From NCBI RefSeq assembly GCF_000711195.1, contig NZ_JOMR01000001.1, positions 124,001-188,000 on the forward strand: 64,000 nt of DNA, in the 5' to 3' direction. This DNA is from Thiomicrospira pelophila DSM 1534. GTDB taxonomy: Bacteria; Pseudomonadota; Gammaproteobacteria; Thiomicrospirales; Thiomicrospiraceae. Shown here one piece after another: positions 39,990 to 49,273 of the stretch. The notes beneath the pieces were generated by a model. It did no database searches. It saw nothing but the letters and a program-made list of their open reading frames with translations, and was not told where the DNA came from. Position numbers and translations under genes: made by a program. Every line of letters starts with the position of its first letter. Position 1 is the first letter of the stretch.

Positions 39990-42062
39990 CTATTTTTGCT
40001 TGTCTTTTGTTGCTTCACTTAACAAGTTTGGTGGCAAATCATCCTCTTCTAAATGCTGATTATTCCATGGCAAAATACCTGAAGAGGTGTGTAAGAATTG
40101 TAAATAACGCTCAAAATGATCCAAAATATCAGAAATCAAATCAGCTTGTTCATAACCATATACATCATATGATTGGCTGCCACGACGTAGAAAAACTTCC
40201 GCTCGGTAATAATGGGTTTCCTCCGCTTCATCAGCTCGATTAATTTCAGGATAGGCATAACCTGGCAAAGTATAGTTACGTAATCGAATTTCATAAATAA
40301 ACTCAATTTGCTCGGCTTTAAATACTTCAATTCTAACCCGACATTGATCTTCATCAACAAACACTTGAGCTGGCCAGTCTTGTGATTTCAACTCTTTTTC
40401 GACCTGTCTCATGCTGGGTAGAACTGTCATCATAATAAAATCTTCTACTTGTTGGCGGCTTGGAAAATCCACCAAACTGGCTAAACGTTGCTTCCAAACT
40501 TTGGTTGATTGGTGAGCACGCCCACCTTGCATCGCATTTTGTAAACTAATATCTCGATGGGTTTCGATATTCAGCGCACGCCACATACCAAAGGCGGCGA
40601 TTAACATAATCACCGCAAAGGGTAAGGCACTCACGATCGAAGCCGTTTGTAAGGCGCTTAAACCACCGGCTATTAAAAGCACCGATGCCACCACGCCCAA
40701 TAAGGCCGCCCAGAAAACACGTTGCCAAACTGGCGTATTAAGTGCGCCACCTGAGGCTAATGAGTCAATAACTAAAGCGCCTGAATCGGCTGAGGTTATA
40801 AAAAACGTAATAATTAAAAATACAGCCAAGAATGAAACAATACTGCTATAAGGCAATAATTCAAATAATTGAAAAAGGGCTATCGCATGATCGGCCTGAA
40901 CTTGGTCAATTAAACTTGTATAACCTTCAACCATAATCAAATGTAAGGCCGTGTCGCCAAATACAGAGAACCATAAAAACGTAAAAATGGTTGGCACCAA
41001 CATCACGCCTAATACAAACTGGCGAATGGTACGGCCTCGGCTAATTTTGGCAATAAACAAGCCGACAAACGGGGCCCACGCAATCGTCCAACCAAAAATA
41101 AATAACGTCCAGTTGCCAATCCAATCACTGGATGTATAAGCTTGCAAACTAAACGTACGCTCAACAATGCCACTCAAGTAACTGCCGGTGTTTTCTAGAA
41201 AGGTTTCAAGAATAAAAATGGTTGGGCCAACAATAAACACAAATGCCATAATCGCGATGGCAATAGCGATATTGATTAATGACAAACGTTTAATGCCTTT
41301 ATCCATCCCAGCTACCACCGAAATAATAGCTAAACCGGTAATCACCGCAATCGTAATGACCTGAGTGGTGATACCAACCGGAATACTTGGCCAAAGATAA
41401 TTCATACCTGCGTTAATTTGGGAAACCGATAAACCCAAGGTTGTGGCTATACCAAAGGTGGTACCTAATATGGCAAAAGTATCAACGGTATGCCCCATTG
41501 GACCGTGAATTTTTTCACCAATTAATGGGTAAAGGGTTGATCGCATGGATAAAGGCAAACCATGACGAAATGCAAAATACGCGAGAGTTAATCCTACTAA
41601 ACCGTAAATCGCCCAAATATGAAAACCCCAATGGAAAAACGCGATTTGCATGGCTTGTTTGGCCGCATCTACTGTTTCGGCCGCACCTTCTGGCGGTGAC
41701 GCATAATGTAAAACCGGTTCTGCGACACCAAAGAATAACAGCGCAATACCGTATCCGGCCGAAAATAACATCGCAAACCAAGACGTAAAACTGTATTCCG
41801 GTACCGCATGATCTGGACCGAGTTTAATACTTCCCCAACTGGTGAAGGCTATTGAAACAATAAAAACTAAGAAAATAGCCACCGATAACATGTAAAACCA
41901 ACCAAAACTATCGGTGATATAGGATAAGGTTTGGGAAAAAACTTGGCCAGCAAATTCAGGATTACTCAGCGTACCAACAATCATTAAAAAAATAACGACT
42001 ACCGCTGGGATAAATACCGGTATTAATACGGTGGAAGGCCAAGTGAATTTTATTGAACGCAT
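39990..42062 (-). CDS. BCCT family transporter with long C-terminal extension
   Basis: The 690-residue protein has twelve hydrophobic segments of the betaine/choline/carnitine transporter family. They include GIALLFFGVAEPVLHYASPP, FFHWGFHIWAIYGLVGLTLAYFAFRHGLPLS and the tryptophan box WTLFIFGWTIAWAPFVGLFIAKISRGRTIRQF. About 170 cytoplasmic residues follow the last helix (from ~520), as in BetT-type carriers that sense osmolarity through the tail. Uptake of choline or glycine betaine with sodium or protons is likely. No betaine synthesis gene is adjacent. Confidence 0.92.
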   Translation of the reverse strand: MRSIKFTWPSTVLIPVFIPAVVVIFLMIVGTLSNPEFAGQVFSQTLSYITDSFGWFYMLSVAIFLVFIVSIAFTSWGSIKLGPDHAVPEYSFTSWFAMLFSAGYGIALLFFGVAEPVLHYASPPEGAAETVDAAKQAMQIAFFHWGFHIWAIYGLVGLTLAYFAFRHGLPLSMRSTLYPLIGEKIHGPMGHTVDTFAILGTTFGIATTLGLSVSQINAGMNYLWPSIPVGITTQVITIAVITGLAIISVVAGMDKGIKRLSLINIAIAIAIMAFVFIVGPTIFILETFLENTGSYLSGIVERTFSLQAYTSSDWIGNWTLFIFGWTIAWAPFVGLFIAKISRGRTIRQFVLGVMLVPTIFTFLWFSVFGDTALHLIMVEGYTSLIDQVQADHAIALFQLFELLPYSSIVSFLAVFLIITFFITSADSGALVIDSLASGGALNTPVWQRVFWAALLGVVASVLLIAGGLSALQTASIVSALPFAVIMLIAAFGMWRALNIETHRDISLQNAMQGGRAHQSTKVWKQRLASLVDFPSRQQVEDFIMMTVLPSMRQVEKELKSQDWPAQVFVDEDQCRVRIEVFKAEQIEFIYEIRLRNYTLPGYAYPEINRADEAEETHYYRAEVFLRRGSQSYDVYGYEQADLISDILDHFERYLQFLHTSSGILPWNNQHLEEDDLPPNLLSEATKDKQK

Positions 42063-42231
42063 AAGGGTTCTCCAGATTTTTGATGTTTATAACCTTAACA
42101 AAAACCCTTTGCAAAAGGAATCAACAATCCCCGTATTTAATAGCTTAATGGAATTTAATCAAATAGTTAAAGATAGGAAAAAACACGAATTTTTGATAAA
42201 GTGGCGGCCACTATAATCTCGAGTCATCAAC

Positions 42232-43038
42232 ATGATAAAACTGGTTGTAATTGATTTAGACGGTACGTTATTAAATCCTGAGCACACTATTTCTCAAATT
42301 TCGATACACACCTTACAACAGTTATATCAACAAGGTATTGAAATCATGTTGGCCACTGGTCGACATTATCAAGATGTGTATTTATTAGCTCAACAATTAC
42401 AAATTCCAAGCTGCTTAATTACTTCAAATGGGGCAAGAGTTCATAACGAACAAGCTAAACTTGTTTATGAAAACCATATTCCAGAATACTTAGTGCACCA
42501 AATTTTGAGTTTATCTTCTGGATATGAAGTCCATCGAAATCTTTACCAACAAGATTTATGGTTGGTGGAAGAACCTAACGAACCCTTGCTCAATATTCAT
42601 CATAGCTCTGGATTTGAATACCAAATTACCAACTTTGATGATATAGATTGTCAGCATATTGATAAATTTTACTTTAATGCGCCTCATCAAAAATTGAAAC
42701 CACTTCAACAGCAACTAATGAAAAAATTGGCTGACCAACTTTATATTACTTTTACAACTGAAAATTATTTAGAAGTCATGAATAAAGGGGTATCGAAAGG
42801 TCAAGCACTAGAAAAAGTGTTGATTCAAAAAAACATTAAAGCGTCTGATGTGATGGCATTTGGTGATGGCTTAAACGATGTGGATATGTTGAAGTTAGTA
42901 GGTTATCCAATCATTATGCAAAATGCTCACCCGGATTTAAAAGCCCAATTACCGAGTGCCGCACAAACTAAATCTAATGCCGAAGACGGGGTGGCTTACT
43001 ATTTGCAAACGCACCTTCTTAAGTCTTTTCAAAGTTAG
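42232..43038 (+). CDS. Cof-type HAD family phosphatase
   Basis: The 268-residue protein has the HAD nucleophile motif DLDGTLLNPEH at the N-terminus, a C2B-type cap, and the late motifs KGVSKGQALEKVL and MAFGDGLNDVDMLKLVGYPIIMQNA, which are typical of Cof/YidA phosphatases. It is a cytoplasmic sugar-phosphate or nucleotide phosphatase of unknown substrate. It is divergent from the BCCT gene and converges on mnmE. The 169 bases upstream hold no gene. Confidence 0.92.
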   Translation: MIKLVVIDLDGTLLNPEHTISQISIHTLQQLYQQGIEIMLATGRHYQDVYLLAQQLQIPSCLITSNGARVHNEQAKLVYENHIPEYLVHQILSLSSGYEVHRNLYQQDLWLVEEPNEPLLNIHHSSGFEYQITNFDDIDCQHIDKFYFNAPHQKLKPLQQQLMKKLADQLYITFTTENYLEVMNKGVSKGQALEKVLIQKNIKASDVMAFGDGLNDVDMLKLVGYPIIMQNAHPDLKAQLPSAAQTKSNAEDGVAYYLQTHLLKSFQS

Positions 43039-43048
43039 TATTTTGTGA

Positions 43049-44404
43049 TTATTTGCCGATACAAAAGGAACTAAATATTCGACCCAATAAATCATCTGAA
43101 CTGAAACGACCCGTGATTTCAGACAAGGCATTTTGGGCTAATCTTAAATCCTCGGCCACCAACTCACCGGCTGCAAAATGTTCAAGCTGATGTTGCGCAT
43201 TGTGAACCGAATCTAACGCTAGCTGAATCGCATCTAAATGACGCTTTCGCGCCATAAACACACCTTCTGAGGTTTGCTGGAAACCCATAACTTCTTTTAA
43301 ATGTGACGTTAGTAGATCTAAACCGGTTTTATGTTTAGCCGATAACCAAATTTCAGTGTGATCGTCGGTTTCCACCAGGCCTGGTTGTGCTTCAACCAAA
43401 TCAATTTTATTACGAATTAAACTAACCGCCAAGTTAGGTGGCAATTTATCCAAAATAGCTTGATCTTCTGGATGAATCGTTTCACCAGCCTGTAATACAA
43501 CTAAAACACGATCTGCATTTTCAAGCGCTTTCCACGCGCGTTCAATACCAATTTTTTCAACTTGATCGGTCGAATCCCTTAAGCCGGCTGTGTCTAAAAC
43601 ATGCAAGGGCATACCATCAATATGAATTTCTTCTTTTAAAACATCACGCGTTGTACCAGCTATATCCGTCACAATTGCGCTTTCACGACCGGATAATGCA
43701 TTCAGTAAACTCGATTTTCCAGCATTTGGTCGCCCTAATATTACGACTGACATGCCTTCTCGTAACAATACCCCTTGTTGTGCTGATTTTTGAATCGCAA
43801 TTAAACGTTGTAACAAATGCTCGATTTGACCCGCTACATGGCCATCAGATAAAAAATCAATTTCTTCTTCTGGAAAATCTATCGCGGCTTCTACATATAA
43901 CCGTAATTGAATTAAAGCCTCAACCATTTCATCAATCTGATACGAAAAATTGCCTTGTAAAGACTTTAAAGCGCTACGTGCAGCCTGGTCAGAAGAAGCT
44001 TCAATAATATCGGCTATGGCTTCGGCTTGAGCTAAATCTAACTTGTCGTTTAAAAATGCCTGTTTAGAAAACTCACCCGGTTGAGCTAGGCGTGCACCTA
44101 ATTCAATTACTCGAGTTAGGATCCATTGCAAAATAATGGGTCCACCATGAGCTTGGAGTTCTAAAACATCTTCGCCTGTAAATGAATGCGGTGCTTGAAA
44201 ATAAAGTGCTATTCCTTGATCAAGTATTTGATTTTCAGAGCCATAGAATGCACCGTAATGGGCTTTTCTAATGGAAGGTAGAGAACCCAGCATCTTTTTT
44301 GTAATATCAGCAACAAGAGGTCCTGATACACGCACAATACCAACTCCACCACGGCCAGGTGGAGTTGCAATTGAAGCTATGGTATCGGTTTGGTTAAAGG
44401 TCAT
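43049..44404 (-). CDS. mnmE: tRNA uridine-5-carboxymethylaminomethyl modification GTPase
   Basis: The 451-residue protein has the N-terminal folate-binding domain ([21 protein letters not shown]) and the helical domain. A central Ras-like G domain carries [21 protein letters not shown] and RNKID, and the C-terminus is FCIGK with the conserved catalytic cysteine. With MnmG it forms the cmnm5 group at the wobble uridine. In many gammaproteobacteria it follows yidC; here it lies about 18 kb away from yidC and on the opposite strand. Confidence 0.96.
   Translation of the reverse strand: MTFNQTDTIASIATPPGRGGVGIVRVSGPLVADITKKMLGSLPSIRKAHYGAFYGSENQILDQGIALYFQAPHSFTGEDVLELQAHGGPIILQWILTRVIELGARLAQPGEFSKQAFLNDKLDLAQAEAIADIIEASSDQAARSALKSLQGNFSYQIDEMVEALIQLRLYVEAAIDFPEEEIDFLSDGHVAGQIEHLLQRLIAIQKSAQQGVLLREGMSVVILGRPNAGKSSLLNALSGRESAIVTDIAGTTRDVLKEEIHIDGMPLHVLDTAGLRDSTDQVEKIGIERAWKALENADRVLVVLQAGETIHPEDQAILDKLPPNLAVSLIRNKIDLVEAQPGLVETDDHTEIWLSAKHKTGLDLLTSHLKEVMGFQQTSEGVFMARKRHLDAIQLALDSVHNAQHQLEHFAAGELVAEDLRLAQNALSEITGRFSSDDLLGRIFSSFCIGK
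43374..43385. repeat. Iterated palindrome ACCAGGCCTGGT
   Basis: An exact copy in mnmE, encoding Pro-Gly-Leu in [10 protein letters not shown], a variable loop after the RNKID motif. Confidence 0.9.
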
Positions 44405-44407
44405 AGA

Positions 44408-45130
44408 TTAATTGAAATCAAAATCATCCAGATCAGGCTTAGGTGGGTTGCCATCATAAATTAGGTTATTGCGATATTGTAAATAACTTTCACGATAAAA
44501 AATATACGGATCATATGAATCCTTAACCGTTTCAATCAAATCCATAACTTGGACGTAATTATCAAATTGATCGGCAACTAAAATTTTGGTTCGGCCTTGC
44601 ATATCAGTTTGAATAATATAGTTGTAGGTCGGGTTATAACCGCCATCAACACCAGACCCAACCAATTCACGGAAAGTGTAACCACCCACAACTGGCAATA
44701 CGACAAACGAGGATTCTTTCCATAGTCCCCATTTATACATAGTTTGACCAAAGTCTTCTTTTTGATAAGGCAAACCAGCTGGTGTTGCAATATCTAGTAA
44801 ACCTCCCAAGCCAAAAACCGTGTTAATGGTAAAGCGCATAAAATCGCCTAAAGCTTGTTCTACTTCCCCTTGAAGCAAATTGTTAGTCATGTTTAATGGC
44901 ATTTTTAAGTTAATAAAAAAATTATGTATGCCAGTTCTAGCGGGTTGAGGAACGTATTTTTTATAAGATTTACCTATCGGCTTGCCGACTAAATCATGAA
45001 ACTCTATGTTTAATTCAAACATAGAGCGGTTAAAGGATTCATATGGATCTTCAGCATTCATTTGAGCTGACGTTCTAGAAGAGAATAATAAGCATAAAAA
45101 TGCTATTAGCATGTATTTAATGGATTTCAT
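44408..45130 (-). CDS. mlaA: MlaA/VacJ family outer-membrane lipid asymmetry protein
   Basis: The start is placed at ATG 45130 (MKSIKYMLIAFLCLLFSS), giving 240 residues. MlaA blocks are clear: EDPYESFNRSMFELN, PQPARTGIHNFFINLKMPLNMTNNLLQGE, TINTVFGLGGLLDIA and KEDFGQTMYKWG. It removes misplaced phospholipids from the outer leaflet of the outer membrane. The usual lipobox cysteine after the signal is absent here (SSRTSAQ), so it may be processed by signal peptidase I. The other mla genes are not adjacent. The upstream end overlaps the oxyR coding region only if an earlier start is used. Confidence 0.9.
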   Translation of the reverse strand: MKSIKYMLIAFLCLLFSSRTSAQMNAEDPYESFNRSMFELNIEFHDLVGKPIGKSYKKYVPQPARTGIHNFFINLKMPLNMTNNLLQGEVEQALGDFMRFTINTVFGLGGLLDIATPAGLPYQKEDFGQTMYKWGLWKESSFVVLPVVGGYTFRELVGSGVDGGYNPTYNYIIQTDMQGRTKILVADQFDNYVQVMDLIETVKDSYDPYIFYRESYLQYRNNLIYDGNPPKPDLDDFDFN

Positions 45131-45144
45131 AATAATTCGTACAA

Positions 45145-46065
45145 TTAGTGTTTCTGTATTGTACAAGGAATCCGAATATTGTTTAGCGCGATTTTTAAAG
45201 TGTTGAGTAGTTGTTTACGCGGAAAACTCTTTCGCCAAGCTAACGCTACCGTTCGAGATAATAGAGTTGATTCGATTTCTTTAACGGTAAATAAGTCGGC
45301 ATCATGAGTGTTAAGTGAGCTACAAGGTAAAATAGTAATACCGGCTCCTGAAGCAACCATAAAACGTATAGTCTCTAATGAACTGCCTTCTAAGGTACGT
45401 TGTAATTGAGTGTGTTGTAGGTTCAAGTTGTTTAAGTTTGGAAAGGCATCGACTACTTGATCTCGAAAACAGTGACCTGCACCAAGTAGTAACAGAGTTT
45501 CCTTTTCAATGTCCGCTAAAGTAAGTTTAGATTTATTAGTTAGCTGGTGATCGTTAGGTAATGCGACTACAAAAGGCTCTTCATAAAGTTCCAATGTTTC
45601 GATATGAGGGTCATTAAAAGGTAACGAAAGGATTACTACATCTAAGTCACCATTTTTTAGTTTATCAATTAAGTTAACAGTGTAATTTTCTTCTAGAATA
45701 AATGGAATTTTTGGTGCTAGTTGATGAAATTCTGGTATCAATTTAGGTAATAAATAGGGTGCGATTGTATAAATGGCACCAACTTTTAATTCTCCACTGT
45801 GATCACCTTGCTCTTCTTTTGCTATTTGTTTAATTAGATAGCTTTTATGTAAGATGTCTTCAGCAAGTCTAATAACTTCTTCGCCTATCGGCGTGATAAT
45901 TATTTCTGACTTATGGCGCTCAAAAATGGTTATACCGAGTTCTTCTTCAAATTTTTTAATGGCAATACTTAAAGTTGGTTGGCTAACAAAGCAGATTTCG
46001 GATGCTTTACGAAAATGGCGTTCTTTTGCTACTGCGACGATATATTTAAGCTCATTAAGTGTCAT
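45145..46065 (-). CDS. oxyR: OxyR-type LysR regulator lacking the second redox cysteine
   Basis: The 306-residue LysR protein has the OxyR N-terminus (MTLNELKYIVAVAKERHFRKASEICFVSQPTLS) and the redox loop GAGHCFRDQ. The cysteine falls at residue 199, the same number as the peroxidatic Cys of Escherichia coli OxyR. Residue 208, the resolving cysteine in that protein, is Phe here (VVDAFPN), read directly from TTT on the coding strand. A peroxide-responsive role is expected from the family, but the standard C199-C208 disulfide cannot form. No catalase or peroxiredoxin gene is beside it; a nitroreductase gene is divergent. Confidence 0.85.
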   Translation of the reverse strand: MTLNELKYIVAVAKERHFRKASEICFVSQPTLSIAIKKFEEELGITIFERHKSEIIITPIGEEVIRLAEDILHKSYLIKQIAKEEQGDHSGELKVGAIYTIAPYLLPKLIPEFHQLAPKIPFILEENYTVNLIDKLKNGDLDVVILSLPFNDPHIETLELYEEPFVVALPNDHQLTNKSKLTLADIEKETLLLLGAGHCFRDQVVDAFPNLNNLNLQHTQLQRTLEGSSLETIRFMVASGAGITILPCSSLNTHDADLFTVKEIESTLLSRTVALAWRKSFPRKQLLNTLKIALNNIRIPCTIQKH

Positions 46066-46368
46066 AAAGTTATCCCTATAAAGTATTTAATTTTTTCTTT
46101 CTTTCTTTTTTTTGTTTTTATTGTGCAGATCTATAAAACGTATAACTTAAATTTAAACTTATGAAACAACAACTTGCATTGTTATTAACCTGTCTAAGAA
46201 CCAGGGTTGTTTTGTTTGTATGAGGTGTGTGCGAATTGTGGATAACATTTGAACTTTATAAAAACATCAAACTTACCCACAGTTGTACACATCTTGTTAG
46301 TCAAGTTGTTGGCTTGTGATCTAAGGCTTTCTGTTAGACAATTCTTAAACCAAAATTATGAGGCTGTT
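46066..46368. other. oxyR-nitroreductase intergenic region with DnaA-box cluster (possible origin element)
   Basis: This 303-base gap contains an AT- and pyrimidine-rich stretch (46087-46120). A perfect DnaA box lies on the minus strand (TGTGGATAA, 46237-46245), with TTACCCACA (46273-46281, one mismatch) and TTGTACACA (46283-46291, two mismatches) on the plus strand. The spacing recalls part of a chromosomal origin. It may equally be an ordinary promoter region. No gene was seen inside. Confidence 0.3.
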
Positions 46369-46932
46369 ATGTTTTTACAACTTGTTCAACAACGACGTAC
46401 TATTTATCAGTTTATTGATCAAAAGGTCGAATCTAAAAAGTTAAATCAATGTTTAGAGGCGGCTATTTGGGCACCGAATCATGGTTTAACTCAACCTTGG
46501 CGATTTTATGTTATCGGTAATCAAACTCAACAAGCACTTACTCAATTGTACGCTAAACTGCGAGCTGATAAGCGTGCTTTAGCGGGTTCAGAGGAACACC
46601 AAGCTATCTATTTAAAAGCTTGTGACCGTTTTATGGCGAATCCTCAAATTGTGATTGTAGGTCAGGTTTGCAGTTCAGATTCAGTAAAATCAAAGGAAGA
46701 CTATGCAGCTTGTGCATGTGCGATCCAAAACTTTCAATTAGCGGCGTGGGAACAAGGATTAGGCGTTCAATGGAGTACTGGCCCTATTATAAATGAGGCT
46801 GAAACTTATCAATTATTAGGCTTAAATTCAGCCGAGATTAAACTGATTGGGATTTTATATATGGGTTATCCTGAATGTATTCCAGAATCGCAACGTTTGC
46901 CATTGTCGAAAGTCGTTAAAAGCTATCCTTAA
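46369..46932 (+). CDS. Nitroreductase family protein
   Basis: I place the start at ATG 46369 (MFLQLVQQRRTIYQF) behind ATGAGG, giving 187 residues. The FMN-binding nitroreductase fold is shown by RRTIYQF, AIWAPNHGLTQPWRFYVIG, ACACAIQNFQLAAWEQGLGVQWSTG and the C-terminal GILYMGYP. It resembles the YdjA-like subgroup. The substrate is unknown. Its stop codon overlaps that of the convergent acetolactate synthase gene. Divergence from oxyR raises the possibility of redox control. Confidence 0.88.
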   Translation: MFLQLVQQRRTIYQFIDQKVESKKLNQCLEAAIWAPNHGLTQPWRFYVIGNQTQQALTQLYAKLRADKRALAGSEEHQAIYLKACDRFMANPQIVIVGQVCSSDSVKSKEDYAACACAIQNFQLAAWEQGLGVQWSTGPIINEAETYQLLGLNSAEIKLIGILYMGYPECIPESQRLPLSKVVKSYP

Positions 46933-48572
46933 GATTGCATTTCTGAAATTACATTACCTAATAATTCAGTTAGACGATCATTTTCAGAATAGTTTACTGG
47001 GCAGTCAATTACCGTGACAGTAGGTGATTTTAAGGCCTCTTCTAGAGTCGGCAAGAGTTGATCAGCATTCTCAATACGATGTGCTTTAGCGCCGAAGGAT
47101 TGAGCATATTGAACAAAGTCCGGATTTTTAAAATCTATAAACGCTGAACGTCCGTATTTTCTTTTTTGTTTCCACTCAATCAAGCCGTACTGACTGTCAT
47201 TCCAAATTAATATAACAATTGGCGCATTACAGCGCATTGCGGTTTCGATTTCTTGAGAGTTCATCATAAACCCGGCGTCTCCAGTCACCGCGACTACCGC
47301 TTGATTAGGAAAAGCTAATTTTGCCGCTATTGCGCCAGGCACGGCAATTCCCATACCAGCAAAGCCATTCGAAATAATGCAGGTGTTGGGTTTTTCGGCT
47401 CTGAACATACGTGCCATCCACATTTTATGCGCACCCACATCACAAATAGCAATGTCGTCAGACTTCATGGCTGTTCTTAAATCCCAAATGATTTTTTGTG
47501 GCAGTAAAGGCCAATCTTGGCTATTTGAGCAGCGATTCATTTCTTGCATAGTGGCATCACGTAAAGGATGATCAATTGGCTGTGGTTCAGCCAAATTAAT
47601 TAGGCTACGCAAGTTTTGAAGATTATGCGCTATATCTCCCACCAACTCAATTTCGGGCATATAGCTGGAATCAACTTCAGCCGCTAAGGTATCGATATGA
47701 ATTATTTTATGATTACGATTTGGGTTCCATAAATGGGGATGGTATTCCACCATATCAAATCCAATACAAATAACGATATCGGCTTTGGAAAAACCGCCAT
47801 TTTCATAGTCACCTTTTTGCAGTCCAGCGGTACCCATTGCAATCGTATTTTTGAAAAAAGGCACGATGCCTTTTGCCATAAAGGTATTTACAACCGGAAT
47901 ATGAAGTTGCTTACTAAACGCGTAAACTTCACCACCAGCTTTAGCTCTAACAGCACCGTTACCGACTAATATGAGTGGATTTTTGGCTTGTTGAATGGCG
48001 ATTGCGGCTTGTTTGATCAAGGTTTCGGAAGCCGTAGTTAACCGGTTTTGAAAAACCGTTAATGGACGTTCATTTGTATCCATTTCTGCGATATTTTCAG
48101 GAAAGTCGATAAAACTAGCACCAGGCTTTTCGGTTTGAGCTAATTTAAACGCTTTACGTACGACTTCTGGAATTGTGCCGGGTTCTAAAATTTGGGTAGC
48201 ATATTTAGTGATGGGTTTAAACATACTGACCAAATCTACTACTTGGTGGGATTCTTTATGCATGCGAGTAGTGGCAGCTTGACCCGCAATCGCAACCAGT
48301 GGTGCATTATCCATATTGGCATCTGCAACCCCCGTAACCAGGTTAGTCGCGCCCGGTCCTAAAGTAGACACACATACTCCGGCTTTACCGGTTAAGCGGC
48401 CATAAACATCCGCCATAAAAGCCGCACCCTGTTCGTGGCGAGTGGTAATAAATTGAATTTTTGAATCCAGCAGGGCATCCATCATATCGAGGTTTTCTTC
48501 GCCTGGAATACCAAAAATATATTCCACACCTTCGTTTTCTAAACACTCAACAAATAATTTAGCCGCTTGCAT
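46929..48572 (-). CDS. Acetolactate synthase large subunit (AlsS/IlvB type)
   Basis: The start is ATG 48572 (MQAAKLFVECLENEGVEYIFGIPGEENLD) behind GGAAG, giving 547 residues. This is a thiamine diphosphate enzyme: the catalytic Glu lies in TTRHEQGAAFMADVYGR, and the ThDP motif runs GDAGFMMNSQEIETA to WNDSQYGLIEWKQ. It condenses two pyruvates to acetolactate. No regulatory small subunit is adjacent, which favours the catabolic AlsS-like form or a stand-alone homologue. It follows the cytochrome c assembly genes and dsbA after a gap holding an extended iterated palindrome. Confidence 0.88.
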   Translation of the reverse strand: MQAAKLFVECLENEGVEYIFGIPGEENLDMMDALLDSKIQFITTRHEQGAAFMADVYGRLTGKAGVCVSTLGPGATNLVTGVADANMDNAPLVAIAGQAATTRMHKESHQVVDLVSMFKPITKYATQILEPGTIPEVVRKAFKLAQTEKPGASFIDFPENIAEMDTNERPLTVFQNRLTTASETLIKQAAIAIQQAKNPLILVGNGAVRAKAGGEVYAFSKQLHIPVVNTFMAKGIVPFFKNTIAMGTAGLQKGDYENGGFSKADIVICIGFDMVEYHPHLWNPNRNHKIIHIDTLAAEVDSSYMPEIELVGDIAHNLQNLRSLINLAEPQPIDHPLRDATMQEMNRCSNSQDWPLLPQKIIWDLRTAMKSDDIAICDVGAHKMWMARMFRAEKPNTCIISNGFAGMGIAVPGAIAAKLAFPNQAVVAVTGDAGFMMNSQEIETAMRCNAPIVILIWNDSQYGLIEWKQKRKYGRSAFIDFKNPDFVQYAQSFGAKAHRIENADQLLPTLEEALKSPTVTVIDCPVNYSENDRLTELLGNVISEMQS

Positions 48573-48593
48573 ACGAATTCTTCCAATGTAAAA

Positions 48594-48613
48594 AACCACC
48601 AGGCCTGGTGGTT
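48594..48613. terminator. Extended iterated palindrome between dsbA and acetolactate synthase genes
   Basis: This 20-base perfect palindrome has ACCAGGCCTGGT (48598-48609) extended by AACC/GGTT. On the minus strand it follows the dsbA stop and is followed by a run of five T residues, so it could end the resB-ccsB-dsbA transcript. Confidence 0.6.
48598..48609. repeat. Iterated palindrome ACCAGGCCTGGT (intergenic)
   Basis: An exact copy at the centre of the longer palindrome 48594-48613. Confidence 0.9.
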
Positions 48614-48638
48614 ACATGTTGAAGGTTTAACCCAATAA

Positions 48639-49259
48639 TTACTGGGTTAGTAGTTGATTAACGGTAAGCCATAAAGGTTCTTGCCCACCCGTCATGGTCA
48701 AATCTGTTAGGTATTGGCCATTTACAATTATGCTTGGTACACCTTCAATGCCATAGGCTTGTGTTAAACGCTGTGCACGACGCATAGCTTGGTCAATTTT
48801 AAACGACTCAAACATTGCGATAAAGTCTTGTTTGGTCGTTCCAAATTGACTGTGAAACTGGGCAATGTCTTCTAAGTTGAAAAGCGGTAATTTGTCACGG
48901 TGTAGAGCGTGAAAAAAAGGCAAATGTGATTTTTCTACTATACCCAGTTCTTGGGCAGTTAAAAAAACCTTAGCCATAAATATCCAGTTTGGATTATTTA
49001 AAACGGCCGGCACGCGTTCAAAATTTACATCGCTTGGTTTCGTTTTCAACCAATTATGCAAGCTAGGTTCTAAGTTATAACAATGTGAACAGCCGTAATA
49101 AAAGACTTCAACTACTTGTTTCTTATGCGGTTCAATTGATTGCGGCTGGGGTACTTTTGTATAATCTTTACCCAAACTCAGTGTATTAGCCAAGGTTATT
49201 GAGCTAAAACCTGTTAACAAACCTAAACCGGCAAGTTGAAATAATTGACGTCTAAACAT
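48639..49259 (-). CDS. dsbA: DsbA family thiol:disulfide interchange protein
   Basis: The 206-residue protein has a signal peptide of ~24 residues ending ANT and a thioredoxin fold with active site CSHC in VEVFYYGCSHCYNLEP. The cis-proline loop is EGVPSIIVNG. It oxidises or isomerises disulfides in the periplasm. It lies 14 bases downstream of ccsB, so a role in handling the CxxCH cysteines of cytochromes c, as well as general disulfide formation, is reasonable. Confidence 0.9.
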   Translation of the reverse strand: MFRRQLFQLAGLGLLTGFSSITLANTLSLGKDYTKVPQPQSIEPHKKQVVEVFYYGCSHCYNLEPSLHNWLKTKPSDVNFERVPAVLNNPNWIFMAKVFLTAQELGIVEKSHLPFFHALHRDKLPLFNLEDIAQFHSQFGTTKQDFIAMFESFKIDQAMRRAQRLTQAYGIEGVPSIIVNGQYLTDLTMTGGQEPLWLTVNQLLTQ

Positions 49260-49273
49260 AGCTGACTCCTATT

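Noticed and set aside
41441-41788. 115-codon open frame on the plus strand inside the BCCT gene
   Set aside because: It lies antisense to a clear transporter gene and its translation has no family features.
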